Numbered from the stretch's first letter, positions 21,071-30,506 are shown. The stretch is 32,682 nucleotides of DNA from Gammaproteobacteria bacterium (GCA_027295305.1 JAPULC010000188.1:1-32682); one strand, 5' to 3'. The notes: generated by a model not told the origin, from the sequence alone. Numbers and translations are program-made.

Positions 21071-23911
21071 TTACGATCCAAAGAGTGCCTCGTGGATGAC
21101 CTTCTCCTGCTGCTCGAGATGCAACGATATATAGCCCGCTGCCGCCGCCGCGGATCCGTCACGGCCAACATAGTTCAGATAAAGCCGATCGTCGTGATTG
21201 AAGATGACATGGCGCATATGATGCTGACTGCAGTACCACGCGCCCTGGTTCATCGGTTCCTCCTGACACCAGACCACGTCAGCGAGCGCCTTGTAGGGTG
21301 CGATGACCCGCGCGAGCTCGGCCTCCGGGAACGGATAGAGTTGCTCCAGGCGCACGATCACCACGTCCTCGATATTCTCGTCGCGGCGTCGTTCGAGCAG
21401 CTCGTAGTAAAGCTTCCCACTGCAGAGAATCACACGCCGGACTCGCGCTGGATCGTGGTCGTCGATTTCGCCGATCACGGTCTGAAAGCTTCCTTCGGTC
21501 AGCTCCTCCAAAGTGCTGACGGCGCGTTTATGGCGCAGCAAGCTCTTCGGCGTCATGACGACCAAGGGCCTTCGCAAGGGCCGAATGGCCTGTCGACGAA
21601 GCATGTGAAACACCTGTGCCGGCGTCGTTGGCACGCAGACCTGAATGTTGTGCTCGGCAGACATCTGGAGGTATCGCTCCAGGCGCGCAGAGGAATGCTC
21701 CGGGCCTTGGCCTTCGAAACCGTGAGGTAGCAGCAAAGTCAGTCCGCACAACCGTCCCCACTTGTGCTCGCCGCTCGTGATGAACTGATCGATCACCACC
21801 TGTGCGCCATTGGCAAAGTCACCGAATTGCGCTTCCCAGATCACAACGTGCTTCGGCGCGGTCGTGGCATAGCCATACTCGAAGGCGAGCACGGCCTCTT
21901 CGGACAACAGCGAGTCGTAGACCTCGAACGTGGTATCGCCCTGCGCGAGATTCGCCAGCGGTATCAACTGCTCACCGTCCTTCTGGTTGTACATGCATGC
22001 ATGGCGATGCGAGAAGGTGCCGACCCCCGTGTCCTGTCCTGTCAGGCGAATGGGATAGCCTTCCTGCAGCAGCGTCGCGTAGGCCATCGTTTCTGCATAT
22101 CCCCAGTTGATCGGCATGGCGCCGGCAGTCATTTTGTGCCGATCTTCCAGCAGTCGCTGCACCTGCCTGTGCGGTACGAATCCTGCCGGCAACTGTTCCA
22201 GACGTCGCCCGAGTTCCTGTAGTGTCTTGAGGTCGAATCGTGTGTCTGCAGGTGCGTTCCAGTCATGACCGATATACGGCGACCAGTCGACGAAGAGCGC
22301 CGTGTCGGGCTCGTGAACAAGTGACAAGGCGACGTGATGCCCCCCCTCCAACGCGTCGCGATAGATATCGATCAAGCGATCGCTCACCTCTTTCGAGAGG
22401 ATGCCCTCCTCGATGAGGCGCGCAGCATAGAGTGCACGCGTTGTTGGATGGGTTCGAATCGTCGCGTACATCAACGGTTGGGTCTTTGACGGCTCCTCGG
22501 CCTCGTTGTGCCCGCGGCGGCGATAGCACACCAGATCGATGACGACGTCCTTGTGAAACTGCATGCGATAGTCGACGGCCATCTGCGTCACGAACACCAC
22601 CGCTTCGGGATCGTCCCCGTTGACGTGGAAGATCGGCGCTTGAACCATCTTCGCCGCTTCGCTGCAGTACTCCGTGGAGCGGGCATCCTCGGGATTGCTG
22701 GTGGTGAAACCAACCTGATTGTTGATGATGATGTGCACGGTGCCCCCGGTGTGAAATCCGCGCGTCTGCGACATCTGGAAGGTTTCCATGACGACGCCCT
22801 GACCCGCAAACGCCGCATCGCCATGTATGACGATGGGCAGCACCAGCGCCCCGGTGGGGTCCTTGCGCCGATCCTGGCGGGCGCGCACCGAACCTTCGAT
22901 CACAGGCCCGGTAATCTCGAGATGCGACGGATTGAAAGCAAGAGCCACGTGCATCTCGCCGCCGGGCGTCATCACATTCGATGAGAACCCAAGGTGATAT
23001 TTCACATCCCCAGAACCGCCTTGCGCGGGTAACTTGCCTTCGAACTCATCGAAGAGTTCCCGCGGATCCTTACCGAGAATGTTCACGAGCACGTTGAGAC
23101 GCCCTCGATGAGCCATTCCCGTCACGGCCTCCACGATGCCGTGAGACCCGGCGCGTTGAAGCAGCTCGTGCAACATCGGAATCAGACTTTCCGCGCCCTC
23201 CAGACCGAAGCGTTTGGTCCCGGGGTAACGGTTGTGCAGATATTTCTCGAGTCCCTCGGCGGCGGTCAAACGCTCGAGAATGTGATGCTTCGCTTCGAAG
23301 CTCAGCTGTGGACACGCACGCACACTCTCGAGGCGCTGCTGCACCCAGAGTTGCTCCGCGGCGTCGACAATGTGCATGTATTCGGCACCCACGCTGCCGC
23401 AATAGGTCTGCTCGAGCGCATCGACGATCTGGCCGAGGGTCGCCTCGCCTGCGCCATAGAAGAACGAGCCGGTCCGAAACAACGTGTCCCAGTCGGCCAC
23501 CGACAGGTGATGAAAGGCGAGATCCAGAATGGGGGTCGGCGGACGCTCCATCATCCCCAGAGGATCGATAGTCGCTTTCTTGTGACCTCGATGACGATAG
23601 GCACTGATGAGCTCGGTGACACAGACCTGTTTCTTCTCGTGCTCGCTCGCGACCGGTGCGCTCACCGGCGCCGGACGGCTGCGAAGGCGGTTCTTACCGA
23701 GCTGCTCGAAGTGTTGTCGTACGGGGGCGTGGGGAACATCGGCGGCGATGACGCCTTCGACCCGTGGCAGCTTGTCGAAATAGTCACGCCACTCGGGTCC
23801 CACCGAGTTCGGATCCTCGAGAAACGCCTCGTACAACGCCTCGACGTAAGACACGTTTCCCCCGGACAGATGGGACGTGCGTTGCATCTGCTCCATGAAG
23901 CTTTCAGACAT
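21071..23911 (-). CDS. sucA: 2-oxoglutarate dehydrogenase E1 component
   Basis: SucA is the thiamine-diphosphate-dependent decarboxylase of the 2-oxoglutarate dehydrogenase complex. The 946-residue product has the usual length. The N-terminal segment GGNVSYVEALYEAFLEDP (about 17-34) is the part that contacts E2 in this family. GMAHRGRLN (265-273), KYHLGFSSN, HGDAAFAGQG (363-372) and TGGTVHIIINNQVGFTTS mark the cofactor and active site. LLPHGFEGQGPEHSSARLER and the C-terminal WCQEEPMNQGAW complete it. It follows sdhB by 161 bases, a gap holding an imperfect inverted repeat (23973-23981 with 23993-24001). AGAGGT upstream is the likely ribosome site. Confidence 0.97.
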   Translation of the reverse strand: MSESFMEQMQRTSHLSGGNVSYVEALYEAFLEDPNSVGPEWRDYFDKLPRVEGVIAADVPHAPVRQHFEQLGKNRLRSRPAPVSAPVASEHEKKQVCVTELISAYRHRGHKKATIDPLGMMERPPTPILDLAFHHLSVADWDTLFRTGSFFYGAGEATLGQIVDALEQTYCGSVGAEYMHIVDAAEQLWVQQRLESVRACPQLSFEAKHHILERLTAAEGLEKYLHNRYPGTKRFGLEGAESLIPMLHELLQRAGSHGIVEAVTGMAHRGRLNVLVNILGKDPRELFDEFEGKLPAQGGSGDVKYHLGFSSNVMTPGGEMHVALAFNPSHLEITGPVIEGSVRARQDRRKDPTGALVLPIVIHGDAAFAGQGVVMETFQMSQTRGFHTGGTVHIIINNQVGFTTSNPEDARSTEYCSEAAKMVQAPIFHVNGDDPEAVVFVTQMAVDYRMQFHKDVVIDLVCYRRRGHNEAEEPSKTQPLMYATIRTHPTTRALYAARLIEEGILSKEVSDRLIDIYRDALEGGHHVALSLVHEPDTALFVDWSPYIGHDWNAPADTRFDLKTLQELGRRLEQLPAGFVPHRQVQRLLEDRHKMTAGAMPINWGYAETMAYATLLQEGYPIRLTGQDTGVGTFSHRHACMYNQKDGEQLIPLANLAQGDTTFEVYDSLLSEEAVLAFEYGYATTAPKHVVIWEAQFGDFANGAQVVIDQFITSGEHKWGRLCGLTLLLPHGFEGQGPEHSSARLERYLQMSAEHNIQVCVPTTPAQVFHMLRRQAIRPLRRPLVVMTPKSLLRHKRAVSTLEELTEGSFQTVIGEIDDHDPARVRRVILCSGKLYYELLERRRDENIEDVVIVRLEQLYPFPEAELARVIAPYKALADVVWCQEEPMNQGAWYCSQHHMRHVIFNHDDRLYLNYVGRDGSAAAAAGYISLHLEQQEKVIHEALFGS

Positions 23912-24072
23912 GCTATCGACCTCTAAACGGCGGCGCTCAGATCACGGGCGGGTGCAAAAGAGTGACCTCACCGAGGGTCCCGGGTTCATTCTGGGAACCT
24001 CAGTATTTTAGCAGCATGGCGTGCGGAGAGTTGGCGTACGACGGCGCGTCGGAGGGGTCGCCGGGAGACCCT

Positions 24073-24777
24073 TCAGGTGCCTCGCTGCAGCAGCATCGTG
24101 CGGATCTCACCGATGGCTTGGGTCGGGTTCAGTTTTTTCGGGCACACGCTCACGCAATTCATGATTCCGCGACAGCGAAACACGCTGAAGGGATCTTCGA
24201 GGGCTGCCAATCGCTCGTCGGTGGCGGTGTCACGGCTGTCGGCAAGAAAACGGTACGCCTGAAGGAGTCCGGCGGGACCGACGAACTTATCGGGATTCCA
24301 CCAATACGAGGGACAGGCGGTGGAACAGCATGCGCAGAGAATGCACTCGTAGAGTCCATCCAGACGTGCTCGCTCTTCCGGGGATTGAAGCCGCTCCTGG
24401 GCAGGCGGGGCTTCATCGTTGATGAGATAGGGCTTCACTTTTTCGTATTGCTTGAAGAACTGGCCCATGTCCACCACGAGATCGCGGATCACCGGCATGC
24501 CGGGCAGCGGTCGGATCACGAGTTTGCCGCGCCTCGCCACATCCGACACGGGCGTAATGCAGGCGAGGCCGTTCATTCCGTTCATGTTCACGCCATCGGA
24601 TCCACACACGCCCTCGCGACACGAGCGGCGAAAGGTGAGCGTCGGATCCTGCGCCTTCGCAAGCTCCAGCAGGTCGAGCACCATGAGGTCCCTGCCCTCC
24701 GGGACCTCGACCTCGACGTCCTGCATGGATGGCGTCTCATCGACCTCTGGGTTGTATCGGTAAACGCTGAATTTCAT
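24073..24777 (-). CDS. sdhB: Succinate dehydrogenase iron-sulfur subunit
   Basis: SdhB passes electrons from SdhA to quinone through three iron-sulfur clusters. The 234-residue product is close to E. coli length. The 2Fe-2S motif is SCREGVCGSDGVNMNG plus Cys73, and YECILCACCSTACPS (145-155) with FRCRGIMNCVSVCPK holds the other clusters. It lies 13 bases after sdhA. The order sdhC-sdhD-sdhA-sdhB is standard. Confidence 0.97.
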   Translation of the reverse strand: MKFSVYRYNPEVDETPSMQDVEVEVPEGRDLMVLDLLELAKAQDPTLTFRRSCREGVCGSDGVNMNGMNGLACITPVSDVARRGKLVIRPLPGMPVIRDLVVDMGQFFKQYEKVKPYLINDEAPPAQERLQSPEERARLDGLYECILCACCSTACPSYWWNPDKFVGPAGLLQAYRFLADSRDTATDERLAALEDPFSVFRCRGIMNCVSVCPKKLNPTQAIGEIRTMLLQRGT

Positions 24778-24790
24778 TTCTCGTTATGCC

Positions 24791-26563
24791 TCAATATTTG
24801 CGTTCGGTTGGCTGAAACGGCGCAACGATCTGCGGAGAAAAGTTCACGCTGCGCTTACCCACGCGCTTATCGGTGGGCATGTACAGCGAATGGCATAGCC
24901 AGTTGTCGTCGTCGCGATCCTGGTAGTCGACGCGGGCGTGTGCGCCTCGGCTCTCGCGGCGTTCCTCTGCGACGATTGCGGTGGCCTCCGCGACCTCCAA
25001 CAGATTGTCGAGCTCGAGGGCCTCCATCCGCGCGGTGTTGAAGGCTCGGCTCTTGTCCACGAGATGCGCGTTCGCAATGCGCTCACGGAGCGATGCCAGA
25101 CGCTTGATTCCGGCGCGCATCTGCTCTTCGGTGCGAAACACCCCGAAATCAGTCTGCATGGTCTGCTGGAGCTCGCTGCGCAGCGCCGCCACGCCCTCGC
25201 CCCCCGAGGAGTCGTCCCAGCGTCTGAGCCGCTGCGATGCCTTCTCCACATCGGCGTCCGATGCATCTCGATAGGCAACCCCCTGCCTGATGACTTCCTC
25301 GATGTGAATTCCCGCCGCGCGCCCGAACACCACGAGATCCAGAAGCGAGTTACCCCCCAGGCGATTCGCGCCGTGAACGGAGACGCAGGCCGCCTCCCCC
25401 ACGGCATAGAGCCCCTCGCACTCGATGTCCTCTCCTGCCGGGTTCGGATTCAACGCCTGACCGTGCACGTTCGTGGGAATGCCCCCCATCATGTAATGAC
25501 ACGTGGGCTCGACTGGAATGGGTTCGTGCACCGGATCCACCCCCGCGAAGGTGCGTGAAAGCTCGAGAATGCCGGGCAGCCTTTTGTTCAGAACATCCTC
25601 CCCGAGGTGGTCGAGCTTCAAGAGCAGATAATCCGCGTTCGGACCACAACCGCGTCCGTCGGCGATCTCGAGCACCATGGAGCGCGATACCACGTCGCGT
25701 CCCGCCAGATCCTTGGCCGTCGGGGCATAGCGCTCCATGAAGCGTTCGCCGTCCTTGTTGATGAGATAGCCACCCTCTCCACGGCTACCCTCGGTGATGA
25801 GCACGCCGACCCCTGCAATTCCCGTGGGGTGAAACTGCCACATTTCCATATCCTGCATCGGGAAGCCGGCACGCAGCGCCATACCGACACCGTCGCCGGT
25901 GTTGATCAGCGCATTCGTGGTCGACGCGTAGATGCGCCCGCCACCCCCCGTGGCCAGCACCGTGGCGTTGCACTTGACATGCACCACCTCGCCCGTTTCC
26001 ACCTCAATCGCAATGACGCCCACCACCACACCGTCCTGGTTCGTCACCAGGTCCACGGCAAACCATTCCGAGAGAAACACCGCCTCGGCACGCAGGTTTG
26101 CCTGGTAGAGTGTGTGCAGCAGCGCGTGACCGGTGCGATCTGCGGCGGCGCACGTTCGCGCCGCCTGACCGCCCTTCCCAAAATTCTTCGACTGCCCTCC
26201 AAAAGGTCGCTGATAGATGCGTCCACTTTCGGTGCGTGAGAAGGGAAGCCCCATGTGCTCGAGCTCGTACACCGCTTCCGGACCCACGCTGCACATGTAT
26301 TCGATGGCGTCCTGGTCCCCGATGTAATCGGACCCCTTCACCGTGTCGTACATGTGCCAGCGCCAATCGTCGTCCGGATCCGCGCTGCCGATCGCGCACG
26401 TGATCCCTCCCTGCGCGGAGACCGTGTGGGAGCGCGTGGGAAATACTTTGGAGATCACAGCGGTATTGACGCCGGACTGGGCAAGCTGCAACGACGCCCG
26501 GAGGCCTGAACCGCCCCCGCCTATGATGACGGCGTCGAACGTCAGAGTTCTGATGGCGGGCAT
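24791..26563 (-). CDS. sdhA: Succinate dehydrogenase flavoprotein subunit
   Basis: SdhA oxidises succinate to fumarate at the cytoplasmic face of the inner membrane. The 590-residue product has the FAD site [18 protein letters not shown], the covalent-FAD histidine in [16 protein letters not shown] (His46), and [15 protein letters not shown]. The capping-domain and active-site motifs include [13 protein letters not shown] and [18 protein letters not shown]. The start at 26563 shares one base with the sdhD stop (TGATG). The longer open frame to 26839 is a shadow of sdhD. Confidence 0.97.
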   Translation of the reverse strand: MPAIRTLTFDAVIIGGGGSGLRASLQLAQSGVNTAVISKVFPTRSHTVSAQGGITCAIGSADPDDDWRWHMYDTVKGSDYIGDQDAIEYMCSVGPEAVYELEHMGLPFSRTESGRIYQRPFGGQSKNFGKGGQAARTCAAADRTGHALLHTLYQANLRAEAVFLSEWFAVDLVTNQDGVVVGVIAIEVETGEVVHVKCNATVLATGGGGRIYASTTNALINTGDGVGMALRAGFPMQDMEMWQFHPTGIAGVGVLITEGSRGEGGYLINKDGERFMERYAPTAKDLAGRDVVSRSMVLEIADGRGCGPNADYLLLKLDHLGEDVLNKRLPGILELSRTFAGVDPVHEPIPVEPTCHYMMGGIPTNVHGQALNPNPAGEDIECEGLYAVGEAACVSVHGANRLGGNSLLDLVVFGRAAGIHIEEVIRQGVAYRDASDADVEKASQRLRRWDDSSGGEGVAALRSELQQTMQTDFGVFRTEEQMRAGIKRLASLRERIANAHLVDKSRAFNTARMEALELDNLLEVAEATAIVAEERRESRGAHARVDYQDRDDDNWLCHSLYMPTDKRVGKRSVNFSPQIVAPFQPTERKY

Positions 26564-26931
26564 CACACTCCCCAAAGGATCTGAAGACCCCAGAGCACGT
26601 AGACGAACAGCGTGATGATGCAGGCGCTCTGGTATATGAAACGAAAGGACGTGGCACGGCCGCCGAAATAGTGAGGCCGAATGTAGTCGGTACCCACCGT
26701 CCACAGGCCGATCCAGCCGTGGGCAGCAATGGACAGAAGCGCAAGGGTACTGAACATCTGCATCACGCCGTGGCCGAAATAGCCGACGAGATCGGCGCGG
26801 GTAAGATCGGGATTGGCCAACAGGAAACCGCCCACGCACAGCGTGTAGAGCGCCAGCACCACTGCGGTAATGCGCTGGATGACCCAGTCCCAGAGCCCGC
26901 TGCGGCTGAGGCTGGTAATATTCGTTACCAA
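26563..26931 (-). CDS. sdhD: Succinate dehydrogenase membrane anchor subunit
   Basis: SdhD is one of two membrane subunits that hold heme b and the quinone site. The 122-residue product has three hydrophobic helices and the family motif [18 protein letters not shown], which carries the heme and quinone residues. The start is TTG at 26931: no ATG or GTG is available, the GGGAG ribosome site lies seven bases upstream, and the start overlaps the end of sdhC by seven bases. The end overlaps the sdhA start. Confidence 0.92.
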   Translation of the reverse strand: MVTNITSLSRSGLWDWVIQRITAVVLALYTLCVGGFLLANPDLTRADLVGYFGHGVMQMFSTLALLSIAAHGWIGLWTVGTDYIRPHYFGGRATSFRFIYQSACIITLFVYVLWGLQILWGV

Positions 26932-27302
26932 AGCCAGGCTCCCGCGAGCACGATCAGCACACCCGATGTGGCCATGGTCAATTGGCTCCCGATGCGCCCG
27001 CCCCGGAGGCTATCGCCGATGTGAAAGTCCATGAGCATGTGTCGGACGCCTGCCACCAGATGGTAGATGAGCGCTGCAAGCACGACCCACACCGCCGACT
27101 TGACTACAGGGGTCGCAATGAGGGATGCCGCCTCGTCGAAGCCTGCATCCGACTCAAGCGCCATCGCGAGGAGGTTGAGGAACAAAGCCATGCCGAAAAA
27201 GAGCGCCACACCGGAAATGCGGTGCATGATCGATACAATCGCCGGCAACGGGAAGTGGAACTGAAATAGGTTCAGATAGACCGGTCTTGCGGGCTTATTC
27301 AT
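26925..27302 (-). CDS. sdhC: Succinate dehydrogenase cytochrome b556 subunit
   Basis: SdhC is the larger membrane anchor of succinate dehydrogenase. The 125-residue product starts [22 protein letters not shown], has the conserved [12 protein letters not shown] motif, three membrane helices, and the heme-ligand motif [13 protein letters not shown]. It is the first gene of the sdh-suc run. A longer frame upstream (to 27521) runs through the gltA promoter region and is rejected. A small hairpin (GTCCC/GGGAC around GCAA, 27320-27333) lies 18 bases before the start. Confidence 0.95.
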   Translation of the reverse strand: MNKPARPVYLNLFQFHFPLPAIVSIMHRISGVALFFGMALFLNLLAMALESDAGFDEAASLIATPVVKSAVWVVLAALIYHLVAGVRHMLMDFHIGDSLRGGRIGSQLTMATSGVLIVLAGAWLW

Positions 27303-27499
27303 ATGGTATCGAGTGTCCTGTCCCGCAAGGGACGGCACACTGGCAACTCGCGGCGGCGGAATGATAGAGCAACACCCCGGCATAATACACCAGCGACGAG
27401 GGCATCCATGGCGATTCACCGATTGACAAGCGGACCAGCCAATTCTTAGATTGGCGTGCCCGCCGATCCATTCGCGCCCCAGCAATCGAGGAGCAATCA
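27303..27499. promoter_or_regulatory. Divergent sdhC/gltA control region
   Basis: This 197-base spacer separates the divergent sdhC and gltA genes and probably holds both promoters. On plus, TTGACA (27423-27428) followed after 18 bases by TAGATT (27447-27452) is a candidate gltA promoter, and GAGGAG before the ATG is its ribosome site. A small dyad CCAAT/ATTGG (27439-27454) overlaps the -10. On minus, TATTAT (27382-27387) is a -10-like hexamer for sdhC without a good -35. No operator is recognised with confidence. Confidence 0.5.
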
Positions 27500-28786
27500 A
27501 TGGCTGACAAGAAGGCCACACTCAGCGTGCACGGCGCAAACGAGCCGCTCGAGCTACCCATTCTCTCGGGAAGCGAAGGTTCCGACGTCATCGACATCAA
27601 CAGCTTGGCCCAGCACGGCCTCTTCACCTATGACCCTGGGTTCGTCTCCACCGCTGCATGCATGTCGGCCATCACCTATATCGATGGGGACAAGGGGGTA
27701 CTGCTTCACCGTGGCTATCCCATCGAACAGCTTGCAGAGCATTCAGACTATCTCGAGCTCTGCTACCTGCTGCTGAACGGCGAATTACCGAAGCGGGCGG
27801 AGAGAGAGGCGTTCGTGGAGGTGATCAAGAACCACACCATGGTGCACGATCAGCTGCGCAATCTGTTCTCGGGATTTCGCCGCGACGCACATCCGATGGC
27901 CATCATGTGTGGCGTCGTGGGAGCACTGTCCGCGTTCTATCACGACTCGCTCGACATCGACGACGCCGAGCATCGCACCATCACTGCGCATCGACTGATC
28001 GCCAAGATGCCGACCCTCGCAGCGATGAGCTACAAATATTCCATCGGTCAACCCTTCGTATATCCCCGCAATGATCTCGATTACGCCGCTAACTTCCTGC
28101 ACATGATGTTCGCGACGCCCTGCGAGGAATACGAAGTGAATCCCGTGCTCGCGAAAGCCATGGACCGCATCTTCCTGCTGCACGCGGACCATGAGCAGAA
28201 CGCGTCCACGTCCACGGTGAGACTCGCGGGCTCCACCGGTGCCAATCCGTTCGCGTGCATTGCCGCGGGCATCGCCGCGCTCTGGGGGCCGGCGCATGGA
28301 GGTGCCAATGAAGCGGTGCTCGACATGCTCGGGGACATCGGCGACGAGAAGAACATCGACAAGTTCATCGCCCGCGCGAAGGATCCGAACGATACCTTCA
28401 GGCTCATGGGATTCGGCCACCGGGTGTACAAGAACTACGACCCCCGTGCGAAGGTGATGCAGGAGACCTGCCGAGAGGTGCTCGACGAGCTCGGCATCGA
28501 GGATCCGATGCTGCGCATTGCCCAGCGTCTGGAGAAGATCGCCCTCGAGGACGAATACTTCATAGAACGAAGGCTCTATCCGAACGTCGACTTCTACACC
28601 GGGATCATTCTGAAGGCGATGGGCATCCCCTCCACCATGTTCACCGTGATCTTCGCCACCGGCAGGACCCCGGGCTGGATCACGCAGTGGATCGAGATGA
28701 TCGCGGGGGGATACAGAATCGGTCGGCCGCGCCAACTCTACACCGGGGTCAGCCGCAGAGACTACGTGCCGCTGGCGAAGCGCTGA
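27500..28786 (+). CDS. gltA: Citrate synthase (type II)
   Basis: GltA condenses acetyl-CoA and oxaloacetate to citrate. The 428-residue length and sequence match the E. coli-type hexameric enzyme, usually inhibited by NADH. Catalytic residues are all present: His266 in [10 protein letters not shown], His307 in [15 protein letters not shown], and Asp364 in [22 protein letters not shown] precedes the ATG. It is divergent from sdhCDAB, as in many gammaproteobacteria, and convergent with the dehydrogenase gene at 29256. Confidence 0.97.
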   Translation: MADKKATLSVHGANEPLELPILSGSEGSDVIDINSLAQHGLFTYDPGFVSTAACMSAITYIDGDKGVLLHRGYPIEQLAEHSDYLELCYLLLNGELPKRAEREAFVEVIKNHTMVHDQLRNLFSGFRRDAHPMAIMCGVVGALSAFYHDSLDIDDAEHRTITAHRLIAKMPTLAAMSYKYSIGQPFVYPRNDLDYAANFLHMMFATPCEEYEVNPVLAKAMDRIFLLHADHEQNASTSTVRLAGSTGANPFACIAAGIAALWGPAHGGANEAVLDMLGDIGDEKNIDKFIARAKDPNDTFRLMGFGHRVYKNYDPRAKVMQETCREVLDELGIEDPMLRIAQRLEKIALEDEYFIERRLYPNVDFYTGIILKAMGIPSTMFTVIFATGRTPGWITQWIEMIAGGYRIGRPRQLYTGVSRRDYVPLAKR

Positions 28787-28824
28787 CGTATCCCACGACG
28801 CGACAACACGCACGAAGCGGTCGC

Positions 28825-28948
28825 TGGAGTTTCTTCTCGCTACCGCCTGGCAGACGTCCTGTCTACCAGGCTGGCGAGCGGCGCCGCCTCATACGTCGCT
28901 CTTTAGGTAAGGAGCCGCGACGCCTCCACCCCGCCAAAAGAAACTCCA
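28825..28948. repeat. MITE-like element with 11-base terminal inverted repeats, downstream of gltA
   Basis: TGGAGTTTCTT (28825-28835) and AAGAAACTCCA (28938-28948) are exact inverted repeats bounding 124 bases. Inside is an imperfect hairpin, GCCTGG...AGAC with GTCT...CCAGGC (about 28845-28872). It starts 38 bases after the gltA stop. It could be a short non-autonomous element or a structured 3' end of the gltA transcript. The rest of this spacer, apart from the next repeat, shows nothing I recognise. Confidence 0.5.
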
Positions 28949-29040
28949 ACACCCGCTTCTGGGCACCGGCTCTCACTACGAAACGGTGACGGGAATCTGC
29001 CGTCTACGGTTCTTCAGTTCCACGTAGTGGTTTGGGGGAG

Positions 29041-29180
29041 TGGATGCAGGAGGTTCCTCGAGCGGCGTTTGAGGCGTCACGACACAGGGATGTAATGAGT
29101 GGCGCCGATACGCAGCGAGGAGGACAGGGACGTCCGACGAGCGGTAGCACGAGGGACCTCCTGCATCCGCTCCGTGCGAT
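29041..29180 (+). repeat. Palindrome-bounded intergenic repeat, copy R
   Basis: The ends GGATGCAGGAGGT (29042-29054) and ACCTCCTGCATCC (29156-29168) are exact inverted repeats. The body aligns with the minus strand of 101-240. The two copies differ at two arm positions, and each change is compensated in the opposite arm. Two near-identical 19-base direct repeats (29007-29025 and 29186-29204, one mismatch) flank it. ORFs overlapping it have no gene support. Confidence 0.65.
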
Positions 29181-29255
29181 GCTCTCGGTTCTTCGGTTCC
29201 ACGTTGAGTTGAAGGTTCTAAAGCCCGTCAGGATGTCGTGGGACCCCACTCATTC

Positions 29256-30131
29256 CTATCTGGGTGGATCGAGGCGTCTGATCAGGCTGGAGGTATCCCA
29301 TCGCCCGCCTCCCATTTCCTGCACATCGGCGTAGAACTGGTCCACCAGGGCCGTGAGAGGCAACCGTGCACCGTTACGCCGTGCCTCAGCCAGCGTGATG
29401 GCAAGATCTTTACGCATCCAGTTCACCGCGAAGCCGAATTCGAACTGGTCCTCGAGCATCGTCTGTGAACGATTGTCCATCTGCCACGACTGCGCCGCCC
29501 CTCCGGAGATCACATCGACCACCGCGGCTCCGTCCAGACCCGCAAGGCGCGCGAAGTGCAGCGCTTCCGACAGACCCTGCAGCACGCCGGCGATGCAGAT
29601 CTGGTTGGCCATCTTGGTGAGCTGCCCGGCACCCACGGGGCCCAGCAGCTTCGCGCTCTTCGCATAGCAGTCGAGCACTGGCGTCGCGCGTGCGAAGATT
29701 TCCTCGTCGCCTCCGACCATGATGGTGAGCTGCCCGTTTTCAGCGCCTGCCTGGCCCCCGGAGACCGGAGCATCCAGAAAGTGAAACCCTCGTTGCGTTG
29801 CGGCCGCGGCGAGCTCGCGCGCGACGTTGGCCGAAGCCGTGGTGTGATCGATGAAGATCGCATTGTCCCCCATGCCTTCGAACGCGCCCTGTGCGCCAAG
29901 GGTGACTTCGCGAACGTCATCGTCGTTGCCCACGCAACACAACACCACGTCCGCACCGGCTGCTGCAGCAGCGGGCGTGTCCTGCAAATGACCCGCGTGT
30001 TCCTCGCACCACCTCTCGGCTCTCGAGGTGGTCCGGTTGTATACCGTGACATCGAATCCTGCGGCGGCAAGATGCCCCGCCATGGGATACCCCATCACCC
30101 CCAGACCGATGAACGCCACGTTGCCGACCAT
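29256..30131 (-). CDS. NAD(P)-dependent beta-hydroxyacid dehydrogenase (3-hydroxyisobutyrate / tartronate semialdehyde reductase family)
   Basis: The 291-residue product has the family layout: an N-terminal Rossmann site VAFIGLGVMGYPMAGHLAAAGF, the substrate motif DAPVSGGQAGAENGQ (120-134), the catalytic lysine in GAGQLTKMANQ (Lys173), and an all-helical C-terminal domain with NWMRKDLAI. Members act on 3-hydroxyisobutyrate, tartronate semialdehyde or succinic semialdehyde, and I cannot choose from sequence alone. No valine-catabolic or glyoxylate genes are nearby. It is convergent with gltA and has its own upstream spacer (30132-30296) holding a hairpin of the intergenic repeat family. Confidence 0.85.
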   Translation of the reverse strand: MVGNVAFIGLGVMGYPMAGHLAAAGFDVTVYNRTTSRAERWCEEHAGHLQDTPAAAAAGADVVLCCVGNDDDVREVTLGAQGAFEGMGDNAIFIDHTTASANVARELAAAATQRGFHFLDAPVSGGQAGAENGQLTIMVGGDEEIFARATPVLDCYAKSAKLLGPVGAGQLTKMANQICIAGVLQGLSEALHFARLAGLDGAAVVDVISGGAAQSWQMDNRSQTMLEDQFEFGFAVNWMRKDLAITLAEARRNGARLPLTALVDQFYADVQEMGGGRWDTSSLIRRLDPPR

Positions 30132-30192
30132 GCCCTACCCCACTCGCGACCAACATCCGCAAACGGTAACAGGAGCTAACTGGTGTATGTCC

Positions 30193-30218
30193 AGAAATTC
30201 ACGTCCCTGTGAATTTCT
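30193..30218. repeat. Isolated hairpin related to the intercistronic repeat
   Basis: AGAAATTCAC (30193-30202) and GTGAATTTCT (30209-30218) form a perfect 10-base stem with loop GTCCCT. The stem varies the GAAATTCGCC hairpin of copies A-C, and the context after it (TTCTGACGAC) also recalls theirs. It lies 62 bases upstream of the dehydrogenase start. Confidence 0.6.
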
Positions 30219-30230
30219 TCTGACGACCAC

Positions 30231-30264
30231 AAAAGAAACGCCCGGCGGCAGAGCCGACCGGGCG
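30231..30264 (-). terminator. Rho-independent terminator of the rpoS operon
   Basis: On the minus strand CGCCCGG (30264-30258) pairs with CCGGGCG (30245-30239). The bases between can extend the stem (CGGC/GCCG), and the T-rich run TTTCTTTT (30238-30231) follows directly. It lies 32 bases after the stop of the small sigma-4 gene, so the transcript includes rpoS and that gene. Confidence 0.85.
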
Positions 30265-30296
30265 CGGGGGGAGAGATCTGTCAGAGCCGCTGGTTA

Positions 30297-30503
30297 TCAG
30301 CCGAACGGCGGAACGTTGCGAAGCTCGGTCAGCGCAATGCGCTGTAATCGATACACCTCTTCCAGGGTGACGCCCAGCTCACGGCTCACATCCTCGAGTG
30401 AACCCGCTTCATCGCCACCGAGTCCGAATCGCCGGCATATCACCTTGCGGAGCACGTCCGGTAGCGACGACAGCCAGCGGTCGACGAGGGTATCGTCTCG
30501 CAT
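30297..30503 (-). CDS. Stand-alone sigma-70 region 4 protein encoded behind rpoS
   Basis: The 68-residue product is almost only a sigma region 4. Residues 6-64 align without gaps to RpoS residues 255-313 of the gene next door, with about 31 of 59 identical by hand count. The core VICRRFGL, which in sigma factors belongs to the RNA polymerase-binding part, is kept. The recognition helix is not: Rpo[10 protein letters not shown] corresponds to TLEEVYRLQ here, so arginines expected to contact the -35 element are replaced by Leu, Glu and Tyr. It starts three bases after the rpoS stop with only a weak ribosome site, so translation is probably coupled. A terminator follows. It looks like a duplicated, diverged region 4, perhaps binding RNA polymerase without normal promoter recognition. 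Function unknown. Confidence 0.8.
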   Translation of the reverse strand: MRDDTLVDRWLSSLPDVLRKVICRRFGLGGDEAGSLEDVSRELGVTLEEVYRLQRIALTELRNVPPFG

Positions 30504-30506
30504 GGC

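Noticed and set aside
20833-21171. 112-codon minus-strand ORF over the sucA-sucB spacer
   Set aside because: It consists of repeat copy C plus a shadow of the sucA 3' end.
23973-24001. Inverted repeat between sdhB and sucA as a terminator
   Set aside because: The stem has a central mismatch and no T-run follows on the minus strand.
27785-28813. 342-codon minus-strand ORF opposite gltA
   Set aside because: It is an antisense shadow of citrate synthase, whose catalytic residues are all intact on the plus strand.
29004-29334. Short ORFs on both strands behind the dehydrogenase gene
   Set aside because: They overlap palindromic repeat copy R and have no ribosome site or family.
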